A stretch of 64,000 bases of DNA from assembly GCF_046506625.1 (NCBI RefSeq), contig NZ_JBKFFP010000008.1, positions 62,001-126,000 of the forward strand. The letters run 5' to 3'. Positions 1-7,883 of this stretch are shown here, piece by piece; position 1 is the stretch's first letter, and every line of letters begins with the position of its first letter. Position numbers and translations under genes: made by a program. The notes beneath the pieces were generated by a model. The model made no database searches. It saw nothing but the letters and a program-made list of their open reading frames with translations, and was not told the origin of the DNA. This DNA comes from Zhengella sedimenti. GTDB lineage: Bacteria; Pseudomonadota; Alphaproteobacteria; Rhizobiales; Rhizobiaceae.

Positions 1-293
1 TTGGGGCGCGGCGCATGGACGCGGCCCGGAGCGAGGACCACATCGCCGCGCCTGAGCGCGCGAGTCGACCTGTAGGGCGCGACGATCACCGCGTCTGGGT
101 CGATGCGGATGACCTTGCCCCAGTGGCGCTGGCCACCGCTCTCCGCCCAGACGGCATCGTTGAGAGCGACATGGGGTTCCAGGCCGCGGACGCGATAAAA
201 GCCTGCGGACACCGAATCCACGTATCCGCCATGCAGGACACTGCCTGCCAGCGAATGGGTCAGCGCCTCCAGGTGATCGAGCGTGACCGCCAT
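1..293 (-). CDS. fliI: Flagellar export ATPase FliI, N-terminal fragment
   Basis: Only the first 97 codons are present; the gene runs off the left edge. The reading starts at an ATG four bases after the flgF stop and gives MAVTLDHLEALTHSLAG, followed by a beta-rich stretch (YVDSVSAGFYRVRGLEPHVAL) like the N-terminal barrel of FliI/F1-type ATPases. The Walker motifs lie outside the window, so the call rests on this N-terminus and on position: fliI directly follows flgF in rhizobial flagellar clusters. FliI would be the cytoplasmic ATPase of the flagellar type III export apparatus. Confidence 0.7.
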   Translation of the reverse strand, partial: MAVTLDHLEALTHSLAGSVLHGGYVDSVSAGFYRVRGLEPHVALNDAVWAESGGQRHWGKVIRIDPDAVIVAPYRSTRALRRGDVVLAPGRVHAPRP

Positions 294-297
294 GGCG

Positions 298-1020
298 TCA
301 CTTGCCGCCGAGCAGCTGGACGGCGCTGTTGAGCGAGCTGTCGGCATCCTTGATCAAGGTGGCGACGCTGTCGAAGGTGCGCTGGAGCATGATCAGCCTG
401 GTCATCTCGCGCACGGGATCGACGTTGGATTCCTCGACGAAGCCCTGGACGGTGCCGATATCGGCCCGGTCGACCACCGGCTCGGCCGGCGTGGAGGGAA
501 TGATGCCGGAGGCCCCGTACCGCCGCACCTCGCCGCCCGGCTCGAAGGTGTAGAGGCCGAGCGAGCCGACAAGCTGGTTGTTCTGGTAAAGCAGGCCGTC
601 CTTGGCAGCGGTCACCTGACCCGCTGCAGGATTGAGTTGGATCGCCGCGCCGCCGGCATCGAGCACCGGATCGCCATCGACATTGACCAGCATGCCGGCC
701 GCATCCATGGAAAAGCGGCCGTCGCGGGTCAGCACCATGCCGGCATCGGTCTCGACCGCGAACCAGCCATTGCCGCGGATGGCGAAGTCGAGCGGATTGC
801 CGGTCTGCGTCAGTCCGCCGGAGCGCTCGTCGACATATGTCTTCCCCTCGGACACGAACGCCGTCTGGTCCTCGCCGGTGCCCTGCACGGCCTCGTGGAA
901 CTGGATGCGGGTCGCGCGGAAGCCGACCGTTCCGGAGTTCGCGACGTTGTCGGCCAGCGTTTCGAGGCGGCGCTCGATGGCCATCTGGGAGGAGAGCCCG
1001 ACATAGGTTCCAACCTGCAT
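298..1020 (-). CDS. flgF: Flagellar basal-body rod protein FlgF
   Basis: A 240-residue protein of the FlgF/FlgG rod-hook family. It starts with the family signature MQVGTYVGLSSQMA followed by LADNVANSGTVGFRAT (the flg_bb_rod motif, about residues 22-38). It ends with the typical C-terminal helix, EESNVDPVREMTRLIMLQRTFDSV. It forms part of the proximal rod in the periplasm and is exported without a cleaved signal. It lies four bases after the DUF1217 gene and four bases before fliI, so the three are one leftward transcription unit. FlgF rather than FlgG is chosen from the short length and the rhizobial neighbours motA and fliI. Confidence 0.9.
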   Translation of the reverse strand: MQVGTYVGLSSQMAIERRLETLADNVANSGTVGFRATRIQFHEAVQGTGEDQTAFVSEGKTYVDERSGGLTQTGNPLDFAIRGNGWFAVETDAGMVLTRDGRFSMDAAGMLVNVDGDPVLDAGGAAIQLNPAAGQVTAAKDGLLYQNNQLVGSLGLYTFEPGGEVRRYGASGIIPSTPAEPVVDRADIGTVQGFVEESNVDPVREMTRLIMLQRTFDSVATLIKDADSSLNSAVQLLGGK

Positions 1021-1024
1021 GGTC

Positions 1025-1798
1025 CTACCTCTTCAGCGTCTGGATGGCCATCATCAGGTCCGGCGAGATGCCGGCGGCGGAGTTGGAGAACAGCAGGCCG
1101 ATGTTGTTGGCCGCCGTCTGGTCGGGATTGTTGGCGTCCCAGAGCGCGGAAAAGCGCTCGATCTGCTTCGCCACCGCTTCGGGATCGGAAAACGACTCGA
1201 GGTCGACACGCTGCTCGAAGATCTCGATCTGCCGGTCGATGTCGAGCATGGAGAAGCTCTCGGGCAGGCCGAGATTGGTGCGCACCACCGTGAACAGCGC
1301 CTGGTCGGCCAGGATCTGGGTGACGCTGGTGATTTCGGGGGCCTTGCGCTCGAAATAGAGGGCTAGCCGGACGGCCGTGTTGGTCTCGCCGGCATTCTCC
1401 TCGAGAGTCTGGCGGACATATTTCTCCGCCACCCCGGTCGAGGCACGGCTGAAGGTCGTGGCCGTGGCGCCGTAGCGGTTGAAATCGAATGTCTTGGCGA
1501 ACTCGACATAGCGGTTGTCGGCAAGCCGGTTGACGAACGCCTCGTCGTCGTCATGGCCTTCTTCCAGCACCTTGGTCATGAAGGCCTTGGCGTAGGACAT
1601 GTCCGAGAGGCCATGGGCCTTCATCGCGTAGTTGAACAGGCGGGTATCGGCGATGAAGTCCTCGACGGTATCGATGTTGCCGATATTGGCGAGGTAATAC
1701 TCCGTCTCGCGGCTGACGACGGGATCGCGATTGATGGCCTCGACCGAGCGGTCCATGTTCGCGGCGATCAGATTGTATTGCACATAGGTGCTGAGCAT
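1025..1798 (-). CDS. DUF1217 flagellar-cluster protein
   Basis: A 257-residue, largely helical protein without signal peptide or membrane segment. The N-terminus (MLSTYVQYNLIAANMDRSVE) and the repeated pattern of a short linker plus a phrase such as FNYAMKAHGLSDMSYAKAFM match the DUF1217 family, which sits beside flgF and motA in rhizobial flagellar loci. Its biochemical role is not known to me. It is the first gene of the leftward unit, four bases ahead of flgF, and its promoter must lie in the 136-bp gap shared with motA. Confidence 0.8.
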   Translation of the reverse strand: MLSTYVQYNLIAANMDRSVEAINRDPVVSRETEYYLANIGNIDTVEDFIADTRLFNYAMKAHGLSDMSYAKAFMTKVLEEGHDDDEAFVNRLADNRYVEFAKTFDFNRYGATATTFSRASTGVAEKYVRQTLEENAGETNTAVRLALYFERKAPEITSVTQILADQALFTVVRTNLGLPESFSMLDIDRQIEIFEQRVDLESFSDPEAVAKQIERFSALWDANNPDQTAANNIGLLFSNSAAGISPDLMMAIQTLKR

Positions 1799-1934
1799 CG
1801 GCGCGCCTCCTGCATCGACGCAGGCATAATCCTTCTGCCTTGCGCCAGGCTATCGCGGCAAGGCGGGGCAAATCAGGCTCACGCAAGAAAGCCCCGCTAA
1901 TCGTGTCGGACACGGTAATGCAAAGGGATTCGGC
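1799..1934. promoter_or_regulatory. Divergent promoter region of the DUF1217-flgF-fliI and motA operons
   Basis: This 136-bp gap separates two oppositely transcribed flagellar units, so both promoters should be here. I see no convincing sigma-70 or sigma-28 element and no clear inverted repeat. The assignment rests on gene orientation only. Confidence 0.45.
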
Positions 1935-2798
1935 GTGGGCATCATCGTTGGACTGATCGTGACGCTCGGATGCGTGCTTGGCGGCTACATGGCGATGGGC
2001 GGGCATATCGGCGTTCTCGCCCAGCCCTGGGAATTCGTCATCATTGGCGGCGCGGCGCTCGGCACCTTCCTGGTGGCCAATCCGCTCTACGTGGTCAAGG
2101 ATTCCGGCAAGGGCATGATGGAGGCGCTGAAGAACTCCGTTCCCGACGAGGAAAAGTACCTGGAAATCCTTGGCCTGCTCTACAGCCTGCTGCGCACGAT
2201 GAAGGACAAGCCGAAGAGCGAGATCGAGAAGCACATCGACGCGCCCGATGAATCGCCGATCTTCCAGGCCTACCCGTCGGCGCTGGAAGACGAGGACTTC
2301 GTCAGCTTCACCTGCGACTATTGCCGCCTGATGACCGTCGGCAATGCCCGTCCGCACGAGATCGAGGCGCTGATGGAGGAAGAGATCGCCACCATCCGCC
2401 ATGACCGGCTGAAATCCTACCATGCGCTTCAGGCCGTGGCCGACGGTCTGCCGGCGCTCGGCATCGTCGCCGCCGTGCTGGGCGTCGTGAAGGCGATGGG
2501 CAAGATCAACAGTTCGCCGGAAGTGCTGGGCGGCCTGATCGGCGCGGCGCTGGTCGGCACATTCGTCGGCATCTTCCTGTCCTACGCCGTCGTCGGCCCG
2601 ATCGCCACCAAGGTCAAGATCGTGCGCGAGAAGGGCCTGCGCAAGTTCTTCGTCGCCAAGCAGACGCTGATCGCCCACATGAACGGTTCGGTTCCGCAGG
2701 TCGCGCTGGAGTTCGGGCGCAAGGCGATTGCCGCCCATGACCGCCCCTCCATCGACGCCGTCGAGGAATCGACGACGACCAGCCCGGCGGTGTCGTGA
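1935..2798 (+). CDS. motA: Flagellar motor stator protein MotA
   Basis: A 287-residue inner-membrane protein with the MotA layout: two N-terminal membrane segments (from about residue 4 and residue 32), a long charged cytoplasmic loop, and two more segments near residues 170-225 around GIVAAVLGVVKAMG and GGLIGAALVGTFVGIFLSYAVVG. It forms the proton-conducting stator with MotB (at 10611-11801 here, in another operon). The start is a GTG at 1935; the next residues, GIIVGLIVTLGCVLGGYMAMGG, match the conserved MotA N-terminus. Its stop overlaps the fliM ATG as TGATG, so the two are translationally coupled. Confidence 0.95.
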   Translation: MGIIVGLIVTLGCVLGGYMAMGGHIGVLAQPWEFVIIGGAALGTFLVANPLYVVKDSGKGMMEALKNSVPDEEKYLEILGLLYSLLRTMKDKPKSEIEKHIDAPDESPIFQAYPSALEDEDFVSFTCDYCRLMTVGNARPHEIEALMEEEIATIRHDRLKSYHALQAVADGLPALGIVAAVLGVVKAMGKINSSPEVLGGLIGAALVGTFVGIFLSYAVVGPIATKVKIVREKGLRKFFVAKQTLIAHMNGSVPQVALEFGRKAIAAHDRPSIDAVEESTTTSPAVS

Positions 2799-3694
2799 TG
2801 AGCGGCCCGCAGAGCGGACGCCTGCCCGGCGCGGACGAATTGCTGCTGAAATGCCTCCACGAGAATGCCAGCGCCGGGGAGGTCAACGACGCCGCCGCCA
2901 TCCTGAAGAAACTCGGCAAGGATCTCGCCGCGCGGATGGCGGATGAACTGGAGGACGAGATCGGCGGCAGCCTGACGCTGGAACATTCCGCGCATGAGAA
3001 CGGGACGCTCAACGCGCTTCATACCCGGCTCGGACCCGCATCGGCGGTGGCTGTCTATGCCGACGAGGCGACGCCCGAGCGGACCTGCGTGCTGTGGATG
3101 GACATGGCGCTGGTCTCAAGCCTCTCGACGGTGTTCATGGGCGGCGAACCGCTTCCACCCGAGGTTGGCAGATCCAGCCTGACAGGCGTTGAAATGTCGT
3201 TCTTCCGCATGCTGGCCGAAAACCTCGCGGCGGCGATCTCGGCGGTCTCCGGGCGGGAAATCCCGATGCCGCAGATCGGCCTCGGCCCGATGGTGGACAT
3301 GACCACGCTGACCGGGATCCATGCCGACCTGTTCCGCCTGAACGGCCGGTGCGGCGAAGCGGTGCGGCCGGTCTGCGTTGCCCTGACCGGCATCTCGCTC
3401 GACGGCCTGGCGGTCACCAGCGAAACCCAGCGCCGCAACGTGGAGATGCTCAAGCGGCTGGGCGTGCGCGCCGAGTTCCTGGTCAACCTGAACGACATGA
3501 CGTTGCGCGACATCGGGCGGCTGGTGCCCGGTTCGGTCATTCCCATTCCGGCGCAGGCTCTGCGCGATTGCGAGATCAGCGTCGGCGGACGGCGAGTGCT
3601 TGCCGGCCAGTGCGGCCAGGCCGGCGGCCAGCTCAGCGTGCGGATCAACAGCGCCAACGGCGCCAGGACGAACAATTCCGGAGCAATGCGATGA
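2798..3694 (+). CDS. fliM: Flagellar motor switch protein FliM
   Basis: A 298-residue divergent FliM of the rhizobial kind. The middle CheC-like part includes EMSFFRMLAENLAAAISAVSGREI (about residues 130-153), and the C-terminus is a SpoA domain with NLNDMTLRDIGRLVPGSVIPIP and a GRRVLAGQCGQ turn. It belongs to the C-ring that receives CheY-P and sets rotation direction. The ATG at 2798 overlaps the motA stop; an in-frame GTG at 2795 is the alternative. The end overlaps fliN by four bases (ATGA). The N-terminal CheY-binding motif is not obvious, as is usual in this lineage. Confidence 0.9.
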   Translation: MSGPQSGRLPGADELLLKCLHENASAGEVNDAAAILKKLGKDLAARMADELEDEIGGSLTLEHSAHENGTLNALHTRLGPASAVAVYADEATPERTCVLWMDMALVSSLSTVFMGGEPLPPEVGRSSLTGVEMSFFRMLAENLAAAISAVSGREIPMPQIGLGPMVDMTTLTGIHADLFRLNGRCGEAVRPVCVALTGISLDGLAVTSETQRRNVEMLKRLGVRAEFLVNLNDMTLRDIGRLVPGSVIPIPAQALRDCEISVGGRRVLAGQCGQAGGQLSVRINSANGARTNNSGAMR

Positions 3695-4041
3695 GTCCGC
3701 TTGAGAAATCGGAACACGACCTCGACCAGGCGATCCGCGAACTGAAAGGCGAGGTCCAGGACACCGCAGTCGGTGCCCGCGGCCGCGAAGAGCCAGGGCC
3801 GCAAGGGTCCGGATCGCTGATGAACATCCCGCTGAAGGTGCAGGTGGCCATCGGCGCGGTGGAGATGACGGTGGGCGAACTGTCCAATCTCGGGCCCGGT
3901 CAGACCGTATCGCTCAACAAGCTGGTCGGCGATCCGGTGGACATCATCGTCAACGGCACGCGGATCGGCACGGGATTCCTCGTGGCCATTCCCGGCCACA
4001 CCCCGACCTTCGGACTCAAGATCCACAGCCTGAACGATTGA
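3691..4041 (+). CDS. fliN: Flagellar motor switch protein FliN
   Basis: A 116-residue protein starting at the ATG inside the ATGA overlap with fliM. Residues 1-40 are a charged low-complexity lead. The rest is a SpoA (surface presentation of antigens) domain: IPLKVQVAIGAVEMTVGELSNLGPGQTV, then a DPVDIIVNGTRIGTGFLVAI strand pair near the end. It packs with FliM at the bottom of the C-ring. The open frame extends far upstream through fliM, but the coupled ATG is the sensible start. The following fliG frame begins at or just after this stop. Confidence 0.93.
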   Translation: MSPLEKSEHDLDQAIRELKGEVQDTAVGARGREEPGPQGSGSLMNIPLKVQVAIGAVEMTVGELSNLGPGQTVSLNKLVGDPVDIIVNGTRIGTGFLVAIPGHTPTFGLKIHSLND

Positions 4042-4067
4042 CGGCGCAACGGCGGAAGCGTTCCCAG

Positions 4068-5063
4068 ATGATGCTGACCAAATCCCAGAAGGCCGTCGCC
4101 ATTCTCGTCGCCATCGGCGCCCCGAAAGCACCGGAACTGCTGAAGCATTTCAAGAGGCACGAGATGAAGGCGCTGCTGGAGATCGCGCGGGGGTTCCGCA
4201 ATGTCGAACCGGAGGTACTCGACGAAATCATCCGCGAGTTCGAGGGCGATTTCGCTCAAGGGTCGGGCATCGTCGATTCCGCCGACATCATGAACCAGAT
4301 GCTCATCAAGAGCCTGGGCGAGGAGGAATTCGCCGAACTGACCGACGGCAAGAAGCGGCAACCGGAACAGCGCAAGGAAGACGTCTGGAGCATCCTTGCC
4401 AGGGCCGACTTGGACCGGATCGTCGCCCATGTCACGGGCGAGAACGAGCAGGCCGCTTCCCACATCCTGTCGCGCCTGCCGGAATCGCTGACCGCGCAGG
4501 TCCTGCAGAAGCTGGACAAGGCGCGCAGGGCCAGCCTCGTGGCGCGCATGCTGACGGCCAAGGACGTGCGTCCGGAAGCCGCGCTGCTGATCGAGGAAAG
4601 CGTGCGCCAGGTCTTCGGCGGAACCGCGAGCGCAGGGCCGGTCAACGAGCCGGGCCGGCTGGCAACCGTCCTCAACGAGATGGAACGCGACCTGCTCGAC
4701 GATCTGCTCGACGACCTGCAGGAACGCGTCGAACCGCGCCAGCTTGCCTCGGTCACGTCGCGCCTGTTCCGTTTCGACGACATCGTGCGCCTCGACCAGG
4801 ATGCGCGTGCCAGCGTCCTGGACGCCATGGAAGCAACCGTTCTGACGGACGCCCTGCGCGGCGCCGGGGAGGAGATTCGCGAAGCCATCCTGTCGGCCAT
4901 CGGCCAGCGCAGCCGCCGCATGATCGAATCCGACCTGGCCTCCGGCGCGAAAGGCAATCCACAGGTGGTCGCCGATGCACGCCGGGCGATCGTGGCCACC
5001 GTCCTCGACAAGATCGACAAGGGCGAGATCACGCTCGGCGAAACCGGCGAAATGGCAGCCTGA
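4068..5063 (+). CDS. fliG: Flagellar motor switch protein FliG
   Basis: About 331 residues of the FliG family. The N-terminal domain starts LTKSQKAVAILVAIGAPKAPELLKHF. The middle armadillo part contains HILSRLPESLTAQVLQKLD. The C-terminal torque domain contains LFRFDDIVRLDQDARASVL and later RMIESDLASG. It connects the MS-ring (FliF) to the C-ring and contacts MotA. I prefer the ATG at 4068. A TTG at 4038 overlapping the fliN stop is in frame and would add ten unremarkable residues. A second ATG follows directly at 4071. Confidence 0.92.
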   Translation: MMLTKSQKAVAILVAIGAPKAPELLKHFKRHEMKALLEIARGFRNVEPEVLDEIIREFEGDFAQGSGIVDSADIMNQMLIKSLGEEEFAELTDGKKRQPEQRKEDVWSILARADLDRIVAHVTGENEQAASHILSRLPESLTAQVLQKLDKARRASLVARMLTAKDVRPEAALLIEESVRQVFGGTASAGPVNEPGRLATVLNEMERDLLDDLLDDLQERVEPRQLASVTSRLFRFDDIVRLDQDARASVLDAMEATVLTDALRGAGEEIREAILSAIGQRSRRMIESDLASGAKGNPQVVADARRAIVATVLDKIDKGEITLGETGEMAA

Positions 5064-5077
5064 CGGGCTGAGCGGCG

Positions 5078-6139
5078 ATGTCGGAACAACCGGACAAGGA
5101 AAGCAAGACAGAGGCGCCAACGGAGAAGAAGATCCGTGACGCGCTGGAGAAGGGCCAGACCGCTTTCTCGCGGGAAGCCCCGCTCTTCGCCTCGCTGCTG
5201 GCCACGGCCGGTTTCATGGCGCTGTTCTCCACGCCCTCGACCATGGTCATCACCGAGCGGCTTGCCCATTTCATGAGCCATGCCCACGACATCCGTCTCG
5301 ACACCGGGCTGGACGCCACCAACGCGCTGGCGGCGATCTTCGGGCCGATGCTGACCACGCTGCTGCCTCTCTTCGCCGTGCTTGCGGTGGCCGGCATCGC
5401 GGCCTCGGCTGCCCAGAACACGCCACGCATGGTTCGCGACCGCATCCTGCCGAAGTGGTCGAACGTCTCGCCGGCCAGCGGCTGGAAACGCGTCTTCGGC
5501 AAGCGCGGCTTCATCGAATTTCTGAAATCGCTGGTCAAGATCGGATTCGCCTTCGCGGTTGTCATCTTCTTCATGCGCGACCGCATGGAGGCGCTAGTGG
5601 GTTATGTGAACCTCCATCCGCTGGCCATGCTGCACCTGCTGGAGCAGAACGTCGTCTTCCTGCTGACGCTGGTCTGCGCCTTCATGGCGGTGGTGACGGC
5701 CATCGACATCTTCGCCTCCCGCTTCCTCTGGTATGAAGAGTTGCGCATGACGCGCCAGGAAGTGAAGGACGAACACAAGCAGGCAGAGGGCGATCCCCTG
5801 GTCAAGGCGCGCATCCGGTCGATCGCCCGGGCGCGGGCGCGCAGCCGGATGATGAGCGCGGTTCCGACCGCAACGCTGGTGATCGCCAACCCGACGCATT
5901 TTGCCATCGCCCTGCGCTACCAGCCGGAGCGGGATGCCGCTCCCGTGGTGGTGGCCAAGGGCACCGACGAGATCGCGCTGAGGATCCGGGCGCTCGCCGA
6001 GGCCAACGGCGTGCCCGTCTTCGAAAGGGTGGAACTGGCACGCAGTCTCTACAAGGTGGTCAAGGTCGACCAGATCATCCCGCAAGCCTTCTACAAGGCG
6101 GTCGCGGAACTGGTGCGCTATGTCTACAGCAGAAAGTGA
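5078..6139 (+). CDS. flhB: Flagellar export gate protein FlhB
   Basis: A 353-residue FlhB. It has the usual acidic start (EQPDKESKTEAPTEKKIRDA), four membrane segments across about residues 30-210, and a cytoplasmic C-domain. The autocleavage motif N-P-T-H is intact at residues 271-274 within TLVIANPTHFAIALRY. FlhB is part of the type III export gate and switches substrate specificity from hook to filament, together with FliK (7874-9208). It follows fliG after 14 bases in the motA operon and ends six bases before the next reading frame. Confidence 0.95.
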   Translation: MSEQPDKESKTEAPTEKKIRDALEKGQTAFSREAPLFASLLATAGFMALFSTPSTMVITERLAHFMSHAHDIRLDTGLDATNALAAIFGPMLTTLLPLFAVLAVAGIAASAAQNTPRMVRDRILPKWSNVSPASGWKRVFGKRGFIEFLKSLVKIGFAFAVVIFFMRDRMEALVGYVNLHPLAMLHLLEQNVVFLLTLVCAFMAVVTAIDIFASRFLWYEELRMTRQEVKDEHKQAEGDPLVKARIRSIARARARSRMMSAVPTATLVIANPTHFAIALRYQPERDAAPVVVAKGTDEIALRIRALAEANGVPVFERVELARSLYKVVKVDQIIPQAFYKAVAELVRYVYSRK

Positions 6140-6145
6140 TCAGGC

Positions 6146-6580
6146 ATGAAACCGGACGATCTGAAAGCAACACGTGAACGGCTCATTGCCCGTGGCATCC
6201 GTGATTTCATCGCCGAACTGCAGATGGTCAGTCCGGAATACTACATCGCCTTCATCACGGTGGGCATGCACGCCTCGCTGGAGGACCTGGTCAATTCCTG
6301 CGCCGAGCTTTACTTCGAGCCCGGCTTCATCCGGCTCGGGCAGGGCAGCAGCGTGACGGCAGACTGGACCACGCCGCCAAGGGTCATGCTCGATATCGAA
6401 CTGGAGAGCCCGGACATGCGGGCCTACCTCCAGGTGGCGCTGGAACGCAACAGCGCCAAGGTCTGCCTGAACTACATCCAGTTCACGACCGGCCACGACC
6501 TCCCGGAGCGGAACACCGAACATCTGGCCATGGCCATGCAGCGGCACGGCAAGGTTCCCGCGATGAGCCGCTGCCGCTGA
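6146..6580 (+). CDS. Unknown protein at the end of the motA-flhB operon
   Basis: A 144-residue soluble protein with no signal peptide, membrane segment or motif that I recognise. It starts six bases after the flhB stop, so it is very probably translated from the motA-fliM-fliN-fliG-flhB message. The middle reads SPEYYIAFITVGMHASLEDLVNSCAELYFEPGFIRLG, and the C-terminal third is rich in hydrophilic residues. A five-base-pair hairpin (GAGCC-CTAC-GGCTC, 6579-6592) overlaps its stop codon but has no T-run. Context suggests a flagellar role; the sequence itself does not show one. Confidence 0.7.
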   Translation: MKPDDLKATRERLIARGIRDFIAELQMVSPEYYIAFITVGMHASLEDLVNSCAELYFEPGFIRLGQGSSVTADWTTPPRVMLDIELESPDMRAYLQVALERNSAKVCLNYIQFTTGHDLPERNTEHLAMAMQRHGKVPAMSRCR

Positions 6581-6851
6581 GCCCTACGGCTCGGGCGGCG
6601 TATGATTACCGGTTTCATTGCGCAATCGTTCGATTGCCGGACACGGGATTCACCCCGATTTAAGTGCCGTGTGTCAGCATGATCACGGGAATGATTCCCC
6701 ATCGGCGACCGGGATGCGACCGGGACGGCATCGGCGCGGACGGGACTACCCGGCAAACCCGTGCGGCCTTGCGCCCCCACCGCGCGGGGGAAACCCGAAG
6801 AGCAAGCCAGCGATGCCCGGAAGAACAAAAAGACGACCGACGGGGGACACA

Positions 6852-7883
6852 ATGGAAGGCCTCAAGCGAACGCTGCTCACGGAGCTTGCCCGCCAGAATT
6901 CCGTTCTGGAAGTTGTCATGGCCTGCGTGGCACAGGGAATCGCGTTGTACGACCGGAAACTCAATCTCGTCCTGCACAACGAAAAGTACCTCTCGCTCTA
7001 CGACGTTCCGCAGGAAACATCGCTTGTGGGCACCAACAAGCTCGACATGCTGGCCATGCGCGCCGACCGGGGCATCTACAGCGAAGAGAGCTTCAGGCAA
7101 TATCTCGCCCATCTCCATGAAATGCTCTCGCACCGAGACCCGATGCGCACGGTCTGCGAACTGACAAACGGACGGGTGATCGAGGTCAACGCCGCGCCGA
7201 TGGAGGACGGCGGCTGGCTTTGCACGCACCATGACATCACGGCACAGCACAAGCTTCAGAAGACCATCGAGCACGTGGCCTGCACCGACGAGCTGACCGG
7301 TCTCTACAACCGCCGCGTCATGGAAAAGGTGTGCAAGGAGGCCTTTGCCCGCTGCGAACCGGGCTGCGGAACGTCACTGGTGCTGCTGGATCTCGACGGG
7401 TTCAAGCAGGTCAACGACGTGTATGGTCATTTCGAGGGTGATCACATCCTCAAGCAGGTGGCCGGACGCCTGCGGGCGGGCGCCCGGCGCGAAGACACCA
7501 TCATCCGGCTGGGCGGCGACGAATTCGCAGTGGTCCAGCCGCGCATCGGCACCGCCCGCGATGCCGAGAACGCCGCCTACGCGCTCATGGAACGGTTCCA
7601 GGAGGAATTCGACATCGACGGTCGGCATGTCTTCGTGGGATGCAGCGTCGGCCTTGCCTATTGCGATACGGACACGGCGGACCTGAAGACGATGCTGAAC
7701 GAGGCCGACCGGGCGCTCTACCGGTCCAAGGGCAAGGGCGACGGTTCGATCCATTTGGCGCGCTTCGACAGGAACGGCCCCCATTTCAAGACGCTGACCC
7801 GCGAAGAGGCGCTGGGACGAATGCCGCCGGGCGCCTTCACGCCGATGCCCGCTGAAGCCATCGTCTGGAACGGCTACACGTAA
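6852..7883 (+). CDS. PAS-GGDEF diguanylate cyclase
   Basis: A 343-residue soluble protein. Residues about 15-125 look like a PAS domain (GIALYDRKLNLVLHNEKYLSLY), and a diguanylate cyclase domain follows. The active-site motif GGDEF is intact at 221-225, and an RxxD product-inhibition site (RRED, 212-215) lies five residues before it, so the enzyme should make cyclic di-GMP from two GTP and be feedback-inhibited. There is no transmembrane segment, so the signal is cytosolic. The ATG at 6852 follows a CGGGGGA stretch; an in-frame ATG at 6813 would add 13 basic residues. Its end overlaps the end of fliK by ten bases, tail to tail. Confidence 0.88.
   Translation: MEGLKRTLLTELARQNSVLEVVMACVAQGIALYDRKLNLVLHNEKYLSLYDVPQETSLVGTNKLDMLAMRADRGIYSEESFRQYLAHLHEMLSHRDPMRTVCELTNGRVIEVNAAPMEDGGWLCTHHDITAQHKLQKTIEHVACTDELTGLYNRRVMEKVCKEAFARCEPGCGTSLVLLDLDGFKQVNDVYGHFEGDHILKQVAGRLRAGARREDTIIRLGGDEFAVVQPRIGTARDAENAAYALMERFQEEFDIDGRHVFVGCSVGLAYCDTDTADLKTMLNEADRALYRSKGKGDGSIHLARFDRNGPHFKTLTREEALGRMPPGAFTPMPAEAIVWNGYT

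Noticed and set aside
6579..6592. GAGCC-CTAC-GGCTC hairpin as terminator of the motA operon
   Set aside because: Only five base pairs, overlapping the stop codon, and no T-run follows.
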